From contig DDSP01000070.1 of NCBI GenBank assembly GCA_002343445.1, forward strand, positions 57,008 through 96,365: 39,358 nt of DNA, in the 5' to 3' direction. Source of the DNA: Chthonomonas sp. UBA2387. GTDB lineage: Bacteria; Armatimonadota; Fimbriimonadia; Fimbriimonadales; Fimbriimonadaceae. This document shows, piece by piece, positions 8,077 to 13,444 of this stretch (within the stretch, counting starts at the first letter, position 1; every line of letters starts with the position of its first letter). The position numbers and the translations under genes are program-made. Below the pieces are notes generated by a model. That model did not search any database, was not told the origin of the DNA, and saw only the letters and a program-made list of their open reading frames with translations.

Positions 8077-9594
8077 TCAGCCATCGGTGCCCTGTTCGCG
8101 AAGGCGGACGGCTTCCATCAGGTGTTTCTCGGTGACCTGGTCGCTGCCGGACAGGTCGGCAATGGTCCGGGCGACTTTCAGAATGCGGTCGAAGACGCGG
8201 GCCGAAATGTTCATCTTGTTGACCGTAAGCTTCATGAATCGCTCGCACGCAGCATCCAGCGGGACCATCTCGCGAATCTCGCGGGGGGTCATCCGCCCAT
8301 TCAGGCGCGTCGCGCCGAGCCGCCCGCGTTGGATCTCGCGAGCCCGCATCACACGTTCGCGGATGTTGGCGCTTGGCTCGCCGTCGGGCTTGCCCAGCAA
8401 CTCGTCGGGCTTGACCCGCGGAACGTGAAGGTGGATGTCGATGCGGTCCAGCAACGGCCCGCTGATCCGGCCGGCGTAGCGCCCGCACGTCGTCGGCGAC
8501 GAGACGCAATTGGCCTCCGGCAGCCCTTTGAAACCGCACGGGCATGGGTTCATGGCTCCGATCAAGATGCAGTCGGCGGGAAACGTCAGCGAGGAGTGCA
8601 CGCGGGAGACCGTGACCACCCCATCCTCGAGCGGCTGGCGGAGTGCCTCCAGCACCGCACGGTCGAACTCGGGCATCTCGTCCATGAACAGCACGCCCTT
8701 GTGGCCCATGCTCACTTCTCCGGGCTTAGGGACCTTGCCGCCGCCCACCAACGCCGCATGGCTGGCCGAGTGGTGCGGGCTGCGAAAGGGGCGCTCCCAC
8801 ACCAAGCCGCGCTTGTCGCCCATGCGGCCGGCAGCACTGTGGATCCTTGTGACTTCGACGGCTTCTTCCAAGTTGAGCGGCGGCAGGATCGTCGGAAAGC
8901 GTCTAGCCAGCATGGTCTTTCCCGAACCGGGAGGACCGACCATGAGCAGGTTGTGGCCGCCTGCCGCCGCGATTTCCAGGCCGCGAATAACCGTCGCCTG
9001 CCCTTTGACGTCGGAGTAGTCGACACCGTAGTCGGGTTCGCCCTGCCGTTCTTCCTCGCTGAACCGGTACGGCTCGATCAGGCCAAATCCGCCGAGCAGG
9101 TCCACCAAGTCGAGCAAGGACTTGAGCCCGAAGACCTCCAGACTGGTGACCACAGCCGCCTCCGGCGCGTTGGCCTCGGGGACGATCAGCCGCTTGAAGC
9201 CCTTCTCGGCGGCCATCAGTGCCACGCTGAGCGCACCGTCCACGGGCCGCAACACGCCATCCAAGCCCAATTCGCCCAAGATCAGCGTGTCCTTGACCGA
9301 TTCGTGGGGGATCGCGCCGACCGAGGCCATCACGGCCGTGGCGATGGGCAGATCGAGCGAAGGACCCTCTTTGCGGATGTCTCCGGGAGCCAGATTGCAC
9401 AGAATCTTGCGGTTCGGGAAGTGGATGCCGCAGTTGATCATGGCGCTGCGAACTCGCTCGCGGCTCTCCTCGACGGCCTTGTCGGGCAGACCGACGAGAA
9501 TGAACTGCGGCGTCGCGCCGCCGACTTCCATTTCGACGACGATGGGCACGGCCTCGATCCCGACCAGCGTGGCGGCGTGCACCTGCGCAATCAT
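8077..9594 (-). CDS. comM: YifB/ComM family Mg-chelatase-like AAA+ ATPase
   Basis: A 505-residue AAA+ protein of the YifB/ComM family; in naturally competent bacteria ComM is a helicase that extends recombination during transformation. Three parts are visible: an N-terminal Lon-protease-like ChlI domain (about 1-170), an AAA+ core with Walker A GPPGSGKT near 218-225, Walker B FMDEMPEF and sensor segment GAMNPCPCG, and a C-terminal helical lid. A Cys-rich insert after the sensor (CPCGFKGLPEANCVSS and nearby TCGRY) is typical. The ATG at 9594 is preceded on the minus strand by TAACCT (9607-9602) with 7 nt between, a near-leaderless arrangement. No other competence genes are nearby, so a role in DNA uptake here is unproven. 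Confidence 0.93.
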   Translation of the reverse strand: MIAQVHAATLVGIEAVPIVVEMEVGGATPQFILVGLPDKAVEESRERVRSAMINCGIHFPNRKILCNLAPGDIRKEGPSLDLPIATAVMASVGAIPHESVKDTLILGELGLDGVLRPVDGALSVALMAAEKGFKRLIVPEANAPEAAVVTSLEVFGLKSLLDLVDLLGGFGLIEPYRFSEEERQGEPDYGVDYSDVKGQATVIRGLEIAAAGGHNLLMVGPPGSGKTMLARRFPTILPPLNLEEAVEVTRIHSAAGRMGDKRGLVWERPFRSPHHSASHAALVGGGKVPKPGEVSMGHKGVLFMDEMPEFDRAVLEALRQPLEDGVVTVSRVHSSLTFPADCILIGAMNPCPCGFKGLPEANCVSSPTTCGRYAGRISGPLLDRIDIHLHVPRVKPDELLGKPDGEPSANIRERVMRAREIQRGRLGATRLNGRMTPREIREMVPLDAACERFMKLTVNKMNISARVFDRILKVARTIADLSGSDQVTEKHLMEAVRLREQGTDG

Positions 9595-9698
9595 CTCAAG
9601 GAGGTTATCCCAAGAGGCCCCTGATTCCTGCTTCGACCGGTTGCGATGGGATACACTGATTCGAAATCGGGCGTCCCCGCCCGTTCGAGAGCCTAGCC

Positions 9699-10007
9699 AT
9701 GAGCGAAAATATGGACAAGTTCCGCAGTTTGGACGGAAGCGAGGCCTTGGTGGACAAGCCGTTCATCAAGATCGTGTTTCAGCATGGGCGTCCGGACGAA
9801 GTGGGGATCAACGGTTGCCGGATCGAAGACGTGATCGACGTGCTGGTCGAGCGTCTCCTGGACTTCCAAGGGCGGGATTTGGCCTGCGAAGAGAACGCCA
9901 CGGCGCTTTACCACCTGAACATCGCCCGCGAGGCGCTGGTGCTCCGTCGGCGTCGTCGCGAGCAGCAAAGCGTGCTGGGCACTCAGGCATCGCACCGCAG
10001 CCGCTGA
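9699..10007 (+). CDS. Small phage-type helical protein, possibly Acb2/Tad1-hairpin-like
   Basis: A 102-residue acidic-to-basic protein with no signal peptide or membrane segment. A short beta-like N-terminal part (FIKIVFQHGRPDEVGINGC) is followed by a helical region: IEDVIDVLVERLLDFQ, then ACEENATALYHLNIAREAL, an Arg-rich stretch, and QQSVLGTQ at the end. From memory this layout (NG-x-EDxx-RLxxFQ, C-x-ENAxAxxxLxxA, R-rich, V-x-GT) matches small proteins common in phages and prophages, some of which are grouped with the Acb2/Tad1 hairpin that sequesters cyclic nucleotide signals. I could not test that by alignment or structure. A -10-like TACACT lies near 9652, about 40 nt upstream. The methyltransferase gene follows 40 nt downstream on the same strand. 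The coding call is solid; the function is speculative. Confidence 0.7.
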   Translation: MSENMDKFRSLDGSEALVDKPFIKIVFQHGRPDEVGINGCRIEDVIDVLVERLLDFQGRDLACEENATALYHLNIAREALVLRRRRREQQSVLGTQASHRSR

Positions 10008-10034
10008 CGCAACCAATTCTCGTGATCGCACGTC

Positions 10035-10050
10035 TACTATTTGGGCCGTG
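10035..10050 (+). promoter_or_regulatory. Putative -10 box and leaderless start of the methyltransferase
   Basis: TACTAT at 10035-10040 lies 7 nt before the GTG at 10048. Transcription would begin at or next to the GTG, which supports that start over the internal ATGs at 10093 and 10108. No clear -35 box is seen. Confidence 0.4.
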
Positions 10051-11178
10051 ATCGCAAGTCAACCACCTCCGCTGAGTCGCACCCGCACAGGTATGGCGGC
10101 TGGACGCATGATAGACCTGTTTTGTGGCGCGGGTGGAATGTCCCTCGGCTTTCACCGAGCTGGGTTCCGACAAGTTCTTGCTATAGACATGGACCCCGCC
10201 TCGATCGCGACCTATCGCGCCAACTTCGGGGACCATGCGCGTGTGGCAGACATCGTCAAGTTGGTCGAAGGCGCATTCGACTCTATTCCGAGAGCCGATA
10301 TCGTGATCGGGGGCCCGCCATGCCAGGGGTTCAGCCTGCTCAACAAGAAGAAGGTCGGCGATGCTCGAAGGCAGCTCTGGCGACCCTACTTGGATGTCGT
10401 TCGGGCGAGCGGCGCAAAGGCGTTCGTAATGGAGAACGTCCCTCAGTTGCTGGACTCGGATGAGTTTGAGGAGATTCTGTTCGAGGCCAAACAACTCGGA
10501 TTCACTGTCGCGTCGGCCAAGTTGCTCGCCGCTGATTATGGTGTGCCTCAGAGACGGACGCGGGCATTCGTTGTAGGTGTTCTCGAAGGGGACCCTAGCA
10601 ACGTGTTTCCTCCGCCACCGACTCACGAATCCCCCCACCGGTCAATTGCAAACCTCTTCGACGCGCTTCCAGATCGGTTGCCCTGGCGAACCGTCCGAGA
10701 CGCAATCGGCGAACTTCCTCCACCCGTGGGAACGGGCATTAGAGCCGAGCCGAGTCCGCTCGACCTCCATTTTGGCCGAACCCCAACGGAAACCAGTATG
10801 GCCCGATACCGGGCGATTCCAGAGCAGGGCATGAACCGAGAAGACCTCCTACGTCGGGCGCCTCAATTGACCCCAAAGTGCTGGATCGACAAGAAGGGCG
10901 GCACCGATCTAATGGGACGCCTTTGGTGGGACCGCCCAGCGTTCACGATCCGAACAGAGTTCTTCAAGCCTGAGAAGGGTCGGTACTTGCATCCCGAGCA
11001 GCATCGCCCGATCACTCACCGAGAGGCGGCACGGCTCCAGAGCTTCCCCGATTCGTTTATATTTTGCGGGACAAAGATTGAGATTGCGCGCCAAATCGGA
11101 AACGCTGTACCGCCGTTGCTGGCCGAAGCCGTGGCAAAGTCGGTTGCTCAACTCGTCCAATCCGAGGTCAGCCTGTGA
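10048..11178 (+). CDS. DNA (cytosine-5)-methyltransferase of a type II restriction-modification pair
   Basis: Transfers a methyl group from S-adenosylmethionine to C5 of cytosine in a specific DNA site. The 376 residues hold the ordered C5-methyltransferase motifs: I (DLFCGAGGMSLGF), IV with the catalytic Pro-Cys (GGPPCQGFSLLN, Cys92), VI (MENV), VIII (QRRTRAFVVGV) and X (IGNAVPPLLAEAVA). The target-recognition region lies at about 190-300. The start could be GTG 10048, favoured by a -10 box 7 nt upstream, or ATG 10108, which gives the usual short MIDLFCG start. The stop overlaps the GTG of the HNH gene by 4 bp (GTGA), so methylase and nuclease are probably coupled. The recognition site cannot be read from sequence. 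Confidence 0.93.
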   Translation: MIASQPPPLSRTRTGMAAGRMIDLFCGAGGMSLGFHRAGFRQVLAIDMDPASIATYRANFGDHARVADIVKLVEGAFDSIPRADIVIGGPPCQGFSLLNKKKVGDARRQLWRPYLDVVRASGAKAFVMENVPQLLDSDEFEEILFEAKQLGFTVASAKLLAADYGVPQRRTRAFVVGVLEGDPSNVFPPPPTHESPHRSIANLFDALPDRLPWRTVRDAIGELPPPVGTGIRAEPSPLDLHFGRTPTETSMARYRAIPEQGMNREDLLRRAPQLTPKCWIDKKGGTDLMGRLWWDRPAFTIRTEFFKPEKGRYLHPEQHRPITHREAARLQSFPDSFIFCGTKIEIARQIGNAVPPLLAEAVAKSVAQLVQSEVSL

Positions 11179-11726
11179 CCGGTGGCGCCCGGGGCCGAAT
11201 CAGAGCGTTCTTCGAGCAGAATGTGGGCAAGATCGTCACGACCCGCGAAATCGCCGAAGTCGCCCAGATTCACGACTATCAACGCCGGATTCGCGAGTTG
11301 AGAAACGAGGAGGGCATGAAGATTCGGTCGTACCGAGACAGATCGGACCTGAAGCCGAACGAGTACATTCTGGAGTCTCTGACGCGAGATCCTTCAATCG
11401 GACGGCGAGTCTCCCCCCAATTGCGAATGGAGATTCTGGAGCGAAACGGATTCACCTGCCAGTTGTGCGGCCGGACAGGCGGAGACCCCGACCCAACCGA
11501 TCCCGCCAGCAAGGTTCGGCTCGTCATTGACCACCTCACTCCGATTTCCCACGGCGGTGGCAACGAGCGCGACAATCTCCGAGTCCTTTGCTCAGCCTGC
11601 AATCAGGCGCGAAGCAACATCGAACCGCCGTCAGAGTCCGCCGCGAACCTGCTTGCTCGAATCCGGCGGGCTCCGCGGCGTGTCCAGGCCGAGGTCTATG
11701 AGGCTCTGCGCCGAACATTTGACTGA
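11175..11726 (+). CDS. HNH endonuclease with N-terminal winged-helix domain (restriction partner)
   Basis: A 183-residue putative restriction enzyme. Residues about 1-60 look like a winged-helix DNA-binding domain (RIRAFFEQNVGKIVTTREIAE, then YQRRIRELRNEEG). Residues about 90-155 form an HNH metal-finger nuclease: CQLCG, then VIDHLTPISHGGGNERDNL, then CSACNQAR. Both Cys pairs for structural zinc and the catalytic His are present. It starts at GTG 11175, overlapping the methyltransferase stop. The pairing implies cleavage of unmethylated copies of the methyltransferase site. A methyl-directed or regulatory role for the winged helix is possible but not shown. The gene ends just upstream of the infC promoter. 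Confidence 0.85.
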   Translation: MTGGARGRIRAFFEQNVGKIVTTREIAEVAQIHDYQRRIRELRNEEGMKIRSYRDRSDLKPNEYILESLTRDPSIGRRVSPQLRMEILERNGFTCQLCGRTGGDPDPTDPASKVRLVIDHLTPISHGGGNERDNLRVLCSACNQARSNIEPPSESAANLLARIRRAPRRVQAEVYEALRRTFD

Positions 11727-11732
11727 ACCATG

Positions 11733-11738
11733 TATAAT
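11733..11738 (+). promoter_or_regulatory. -10 box of the infC-rpmI promoter
   Basis: A perfect TATAAT lies seven bases after the HNH stop. A TTGACT at 11719-11724 is only 8 nt upstream, too close to act as its -35 box. Transcription from about 11745 would give a leader of about 34 nt that contains the GAGGTGA Shine-Dalgarno at 11766-11772. Confidence 0.6.
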
Positions 11739-11765
11739 GCTGAACCCATGACCACCCACTTCAGC

Positions 11766-11772
11766 GAGGTGA
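11766..11772 (+). promoter_or_regulatory. Shine-Dalgarno sequence that fixes an AUA start for infC
   Basis: GAGGTGA is fully complementary to UCACCUC at the 3' end of bacterial 16S rRNA. It ends 6 nt before ATA 11779, the first possible codon of a basic N-terminal extension in the infC frame. Bases 11770-11772 are themselves an in-frame TGA, so infC cannot start further upstream. Confidence 0.7.
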
Positions 11773-11778
11773 CCCAAC

Positions 11779-12414
11779 ATACGGCGCTTTAGGCGTCCTC
11801 CCCGCCCCGAACCGGGCCCGATGATCAACGAGCGGGTCCTGAGGTTTCGGGATATCCGGGTGATCGGCCCGGAAGGCGAACAGATCGGCATCATCCAGTC
11901 CCGGCCGGCGCTCAACATGGCGCGCGAGCAGGGTCTTGATCTCGTGCTGGTCTCCGCCACGGCCAATCCCCCCGTGTGCCGCATCATCGACTACGGTCGG
12001 CACAAGTACGAGATGGACAAGCGGGAGCGGGAGAACAAAAAGAAGAAAACGGAGGTGAAGGGCCTCAAAATCAAGCCCAGCATCGCCGAACACGACCTCA
12101 ACACCAACCTGAAGAAGGCGCTCGGCTTTCTGGCCGAGGGCGACAAGGTCAGGATCGTCTGCCAGTTTCGGGCGCGCGAGATCACGCACCCCGAAATCGG
12201 ACGAGCGAAGCTTCAGGTGTTCATCGACAAAACGGCCGACGTGGCGCAGGTCGAACGACCCCCGACGATGGAAGCCAACCAAATGGTGGTCGTACTTATG
12301 CCAAAATCAGGAAAAGGTCCCAAGAAAGATGTCAAAACTCAAGACAAACAAGACGGCGGCGAAGCGGTTCAAGATCACGGGCAAGGGAAAGATCACCCGG
12401 CGGAAGGCGTATAA
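11779..12414 (+). CDS. infC: Translation initiation factor IF-3 (predicted AUA start)
   Basis: IF-3 binds the 30S subunit, checks the start codon and initiator tRNA, and keeps subunits apart. The N-domain (PMINERVLRFRDIRVIG through NPPVCRIIDYGRHKYE), the Lys-rich linker and the C-domain (EVKGLKIKPSIAEHDL, then FLAEGDKVRIVCQFRAREITHPEIG) are all clear. From ATA 11779 the frame encodes a basic extension, RRFRRPPRPEPGP, before the conserved MINERV, giving 211 residues. The first in-frame ATG is 11821 but it has no Shine-Dalgarno. IF-3 genes elsewhere use rare starts such as AUU for autoregulation, which fits. The C-terminal tail overlaps rpmI by 86 bp in another frame and is probably not conserved. 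rplT does not follow rpmI here; it lies at 37263-37610. Confidence 0.93.
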   Translation: MRRFRRPPRPEPGPMINERVLRFRDIRVIGPEGEQIGIIQSRPALNMAREQGLDLVLVSATANPPVCRIIDYGRHKYEMDKRERENKKKKTEVKGLKIKPSIAEHDLNTNLKKALGFLAEGDKVRIVCQFRAREITHPEIGRAKLQVFIDKTADVAQVERPPTMEANQMVVVLMPKSGKGPKKDVKTQDKQDGGEAVQDHGQGKDHPAEGV

Positions 12415-12523
12415 CAGCCACCAGTTCCTGCACAAGAGCGCGTCCCAGAAGCGGCGGCTCGAACAGGAGCCCACGCTGGCTTCGGGCGATTCCAAGCGGA
12501 TCAAGAAGCTGCTCGCGATCTGA
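12329..12523 (+). CDS. rpmI: 50S ribosomal protein L35
   Basis: Small basic large-subunit ribosomal protein of 64 residues, the usual length. The family start (SKLKTNKTAAKRFKITGKGK) and the HQFLHKSASQKRRL segment are present. The ATG at 12329 lies inside the 3' end of infC, so the genes overlap by 86 bp. An AAAAGG at about 12311-12316 is a weak ribosome-binding candidate; coupling to infC translation is likely. A strong hairpin terminator follows 21 nt after the stop. The usual downstream partner rplT is absent. Confidence 0.96.
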   Translation: MSKLKTNKTAAKRFKITGKGKITRRKAYNSHQFLHKSASQKRRLEQEPTLASGDSKRIKKLLAI

Positions 12524-12544
12524 GCGCCCGCTCTGAATTCTCGC

Positions 12545-12580
12545 AAACCACCCGCTTCGAGCGGGTGGTTTGTTGTGTTT
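12545..12580 (+). terminator. Intrinsic terminator after rpmI, between convergent genes
   Basis: AAACCACCCGC at 12545-12555 pairs perfectly with GCGGGTGGTTT at 12561-12571 across a TTCGA loop. The run GTTGTGTTT follows. The 11-bp GC-rich stem ends plus-strand transcription of infC-rpmI. On the minus strand the same hairpin lies just past the nucleotidyltransferase stop, but its tail there is not T-rich, so it may work less well in that direction. Confidence 0.85.
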
Positions 12581-12589
12581 GGGCTCGCC

Positions 12590-13177
12590 TCAAGCCGGCA
12601 TCTTGAGCAGACGCCGCGCCTCCACGACCGTTTCGGGGGATTCGAGCGCTTCGGCGAACTCCGTGACGGTGGCCAAGATCGCCTCGCGGTCAATGTCGGG
12701 ATACAACTCCAAGAGGCGCATCACGTCGTCCTTGTCGCGGTCGCGGAGCGCGATGAGCTTCATCACCAAGAGGTCTTCGACCGAGGCGATCGGCACATCT
12801 TGTCCCGTCCCCACGTCCATCGCTTGGGCTTTGTGCGTGAGGTTGACCTCGAACGGGATCACCCCCATCGCGAGGGCTATGCCCGTCCCGCCCGCCGCTT
12901 CGATCAACACCACGCGGCGCAACCTCGTCTGGCCGAGGTTTGAATCGCGCAGATGCAACCCGAAATGGCCGAGGTTCGCAGCGAGTTCGTCCAAGCGGTC
13001 GTCCAGATCAAGCGCGACCGCGTCCACATCGGCCGTCGCACGAAGATAGCCCCGCATGATGACAGCGACGCCTCCGATAACGGCGTACTGCAAACCGAGC
13101 GAGTCGAGGCACCGACTCAGGCGCGACAGCGCCTCTCCCAGTTCAGCCGAATTTTTCAAGCCACTTCTGTCGAGCAT
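12590..13177 (-). CDS. AbiEii-like nucleotidyltransferase (putative toxin-antitoxin component)
   Basis: A 195-residue DNA polymerase beta-type nucleotidyltransferase. The motif VIGGVAVIMRGYLRATADVDAV (about 34-55) gives the GG pair and the Asp-x-Asp metal site. SVEDLLVMKLIALRDRDKDD later matches the helical part of AbiEii/AbiGii-like enzymes, whose known members include toxins that nucleotidylate tRNA. The ATG at 13177 has a good Shine-Dalgarno (GAGGTGG, 4 nt upstream), which supports this start even though it overlaps the preceding 77-residue gene by 35 bp. The two-gene layout suggests a toxin-antitoxin or phage-exclusion module, but the role as toxin, antitoxin or housekeeping enzyme cannot be decided from sequence. 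Confidence 0.85.
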   Translation of the reverse strand: MLDRSGLKNSAELGEALSRLSRCLDSLGLQYAVIGGVAVIMRGYLRATADVDAVALDLDDRLDELAANLGHFGLHLRDSNLGQTRLRRVVLIEAAGGTGIALAMGVIPFEVNLTHKAQAMDVGTGQDVPIASVEDLLVMKLIALRDRDKDDVMRLLELYPDIDREAILATVTEFAEALESPETVVEARRLLKMPA

Positions 13178-13376
13178 GTTGCCACCTCAGGTGGAATTCC
13201 AGGTCGTCTTCTCGAACGGCCAGTCTGCCCGTGGACGCCAACCAATTGACGAGCGCCTGCGCCTTGGCCAACCGATCGGCGGGAAGCATGTTCCTCGCCT
13301 CCTCGAGTTTGAACTCGTGGAGGGCGTCGTAGCGCGCTTTCCACTCCTTGACCATCTGGGGGTCCATCTTTGGCAT
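13143..13376 (-). CDS. Small hypothetical protein, likely partner of the nucleotidyltransferase
   Basis: A 77-residue charged, probably all-helical protein (LHEFKLEEARNMLPADRLAKAQ is not quoted further; WLASTGRL follows). It has no signal peptide or membrane segment. I do not recognise a named family. It is first in a two-gene minus-strand unit and overlaps the nucleotidyltransferase by 35 bp, an arrangement repeatedly seen for small partners of AbiEii-type enzymes. An antitoxin or specificity role is inferred from position only. It is divergent from nuoG, with 68 bp between them. Confidence 0.65.
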   Translation of the reverse strand: MPKMDPQMVKEWKARYDALHEFKLEEARNMLPADRLAKAQALVNWLASTGRLAVREDDLEFHLRWQHARQKWLEKFG

Positions 13377-13429
13377 GTCGTGTCCAATCTACCCCGAGGC
13401 TGACCGGGCACCAAGAGCCCCCGGTCGCG

Positions 13430-13435
13430 TACAAT
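13430..13435 (+). promoter_or_regulatory. Putative -10 box of nuoG
   Basis: CGTACAAT (box TACAAT) lies 9 nt before ATG 13445 with no Shine-Dalgarno between. It supports ATG 13445 as the true start and a leaderless transcript, and it excludes the longer frame that opens further upstream. Confidence 0.55.
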
Positions 13436-13444
13436 CAAGGGCGC

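Noticed and set aside
9599..9613. AAGGAGGTTATCC on the plus strand, resembling a perfect Shine-Dalgarno or the complement of the 16S 3' end
   Set aside because: No start codon follows at a useful distance. The same bases read on the minus strand give the TAACCT box just upstream of yifB, which explains them better.
8122..9624. A 500-codon open frame on the plus strand, antisense to yifB
   Set aside because: It mirrors the yifB frame in GC-rich DNA. The translation is rich in Arg, His and Gln with no family pattern, while the opposite strand encodes every YifB motif.
11719..11738. TTGACT followed by TATAAT as a consensus promoter pair
   Set aside because: The spacer is only 8 nt, too short for a sigma-70-type promoter. 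Only the TATAAT is kept as the infC -10 box.
11748..11792. A possible 14-residue leader peptide (MTTHFSEVTQHTAL) upstream of infC
   Set aside because: It starts near the predicted transcription start but overlaps the infC Shine-Dalgarno and AUA start in another frame. There are no regulatory codons or attenuator hairpin to support it.
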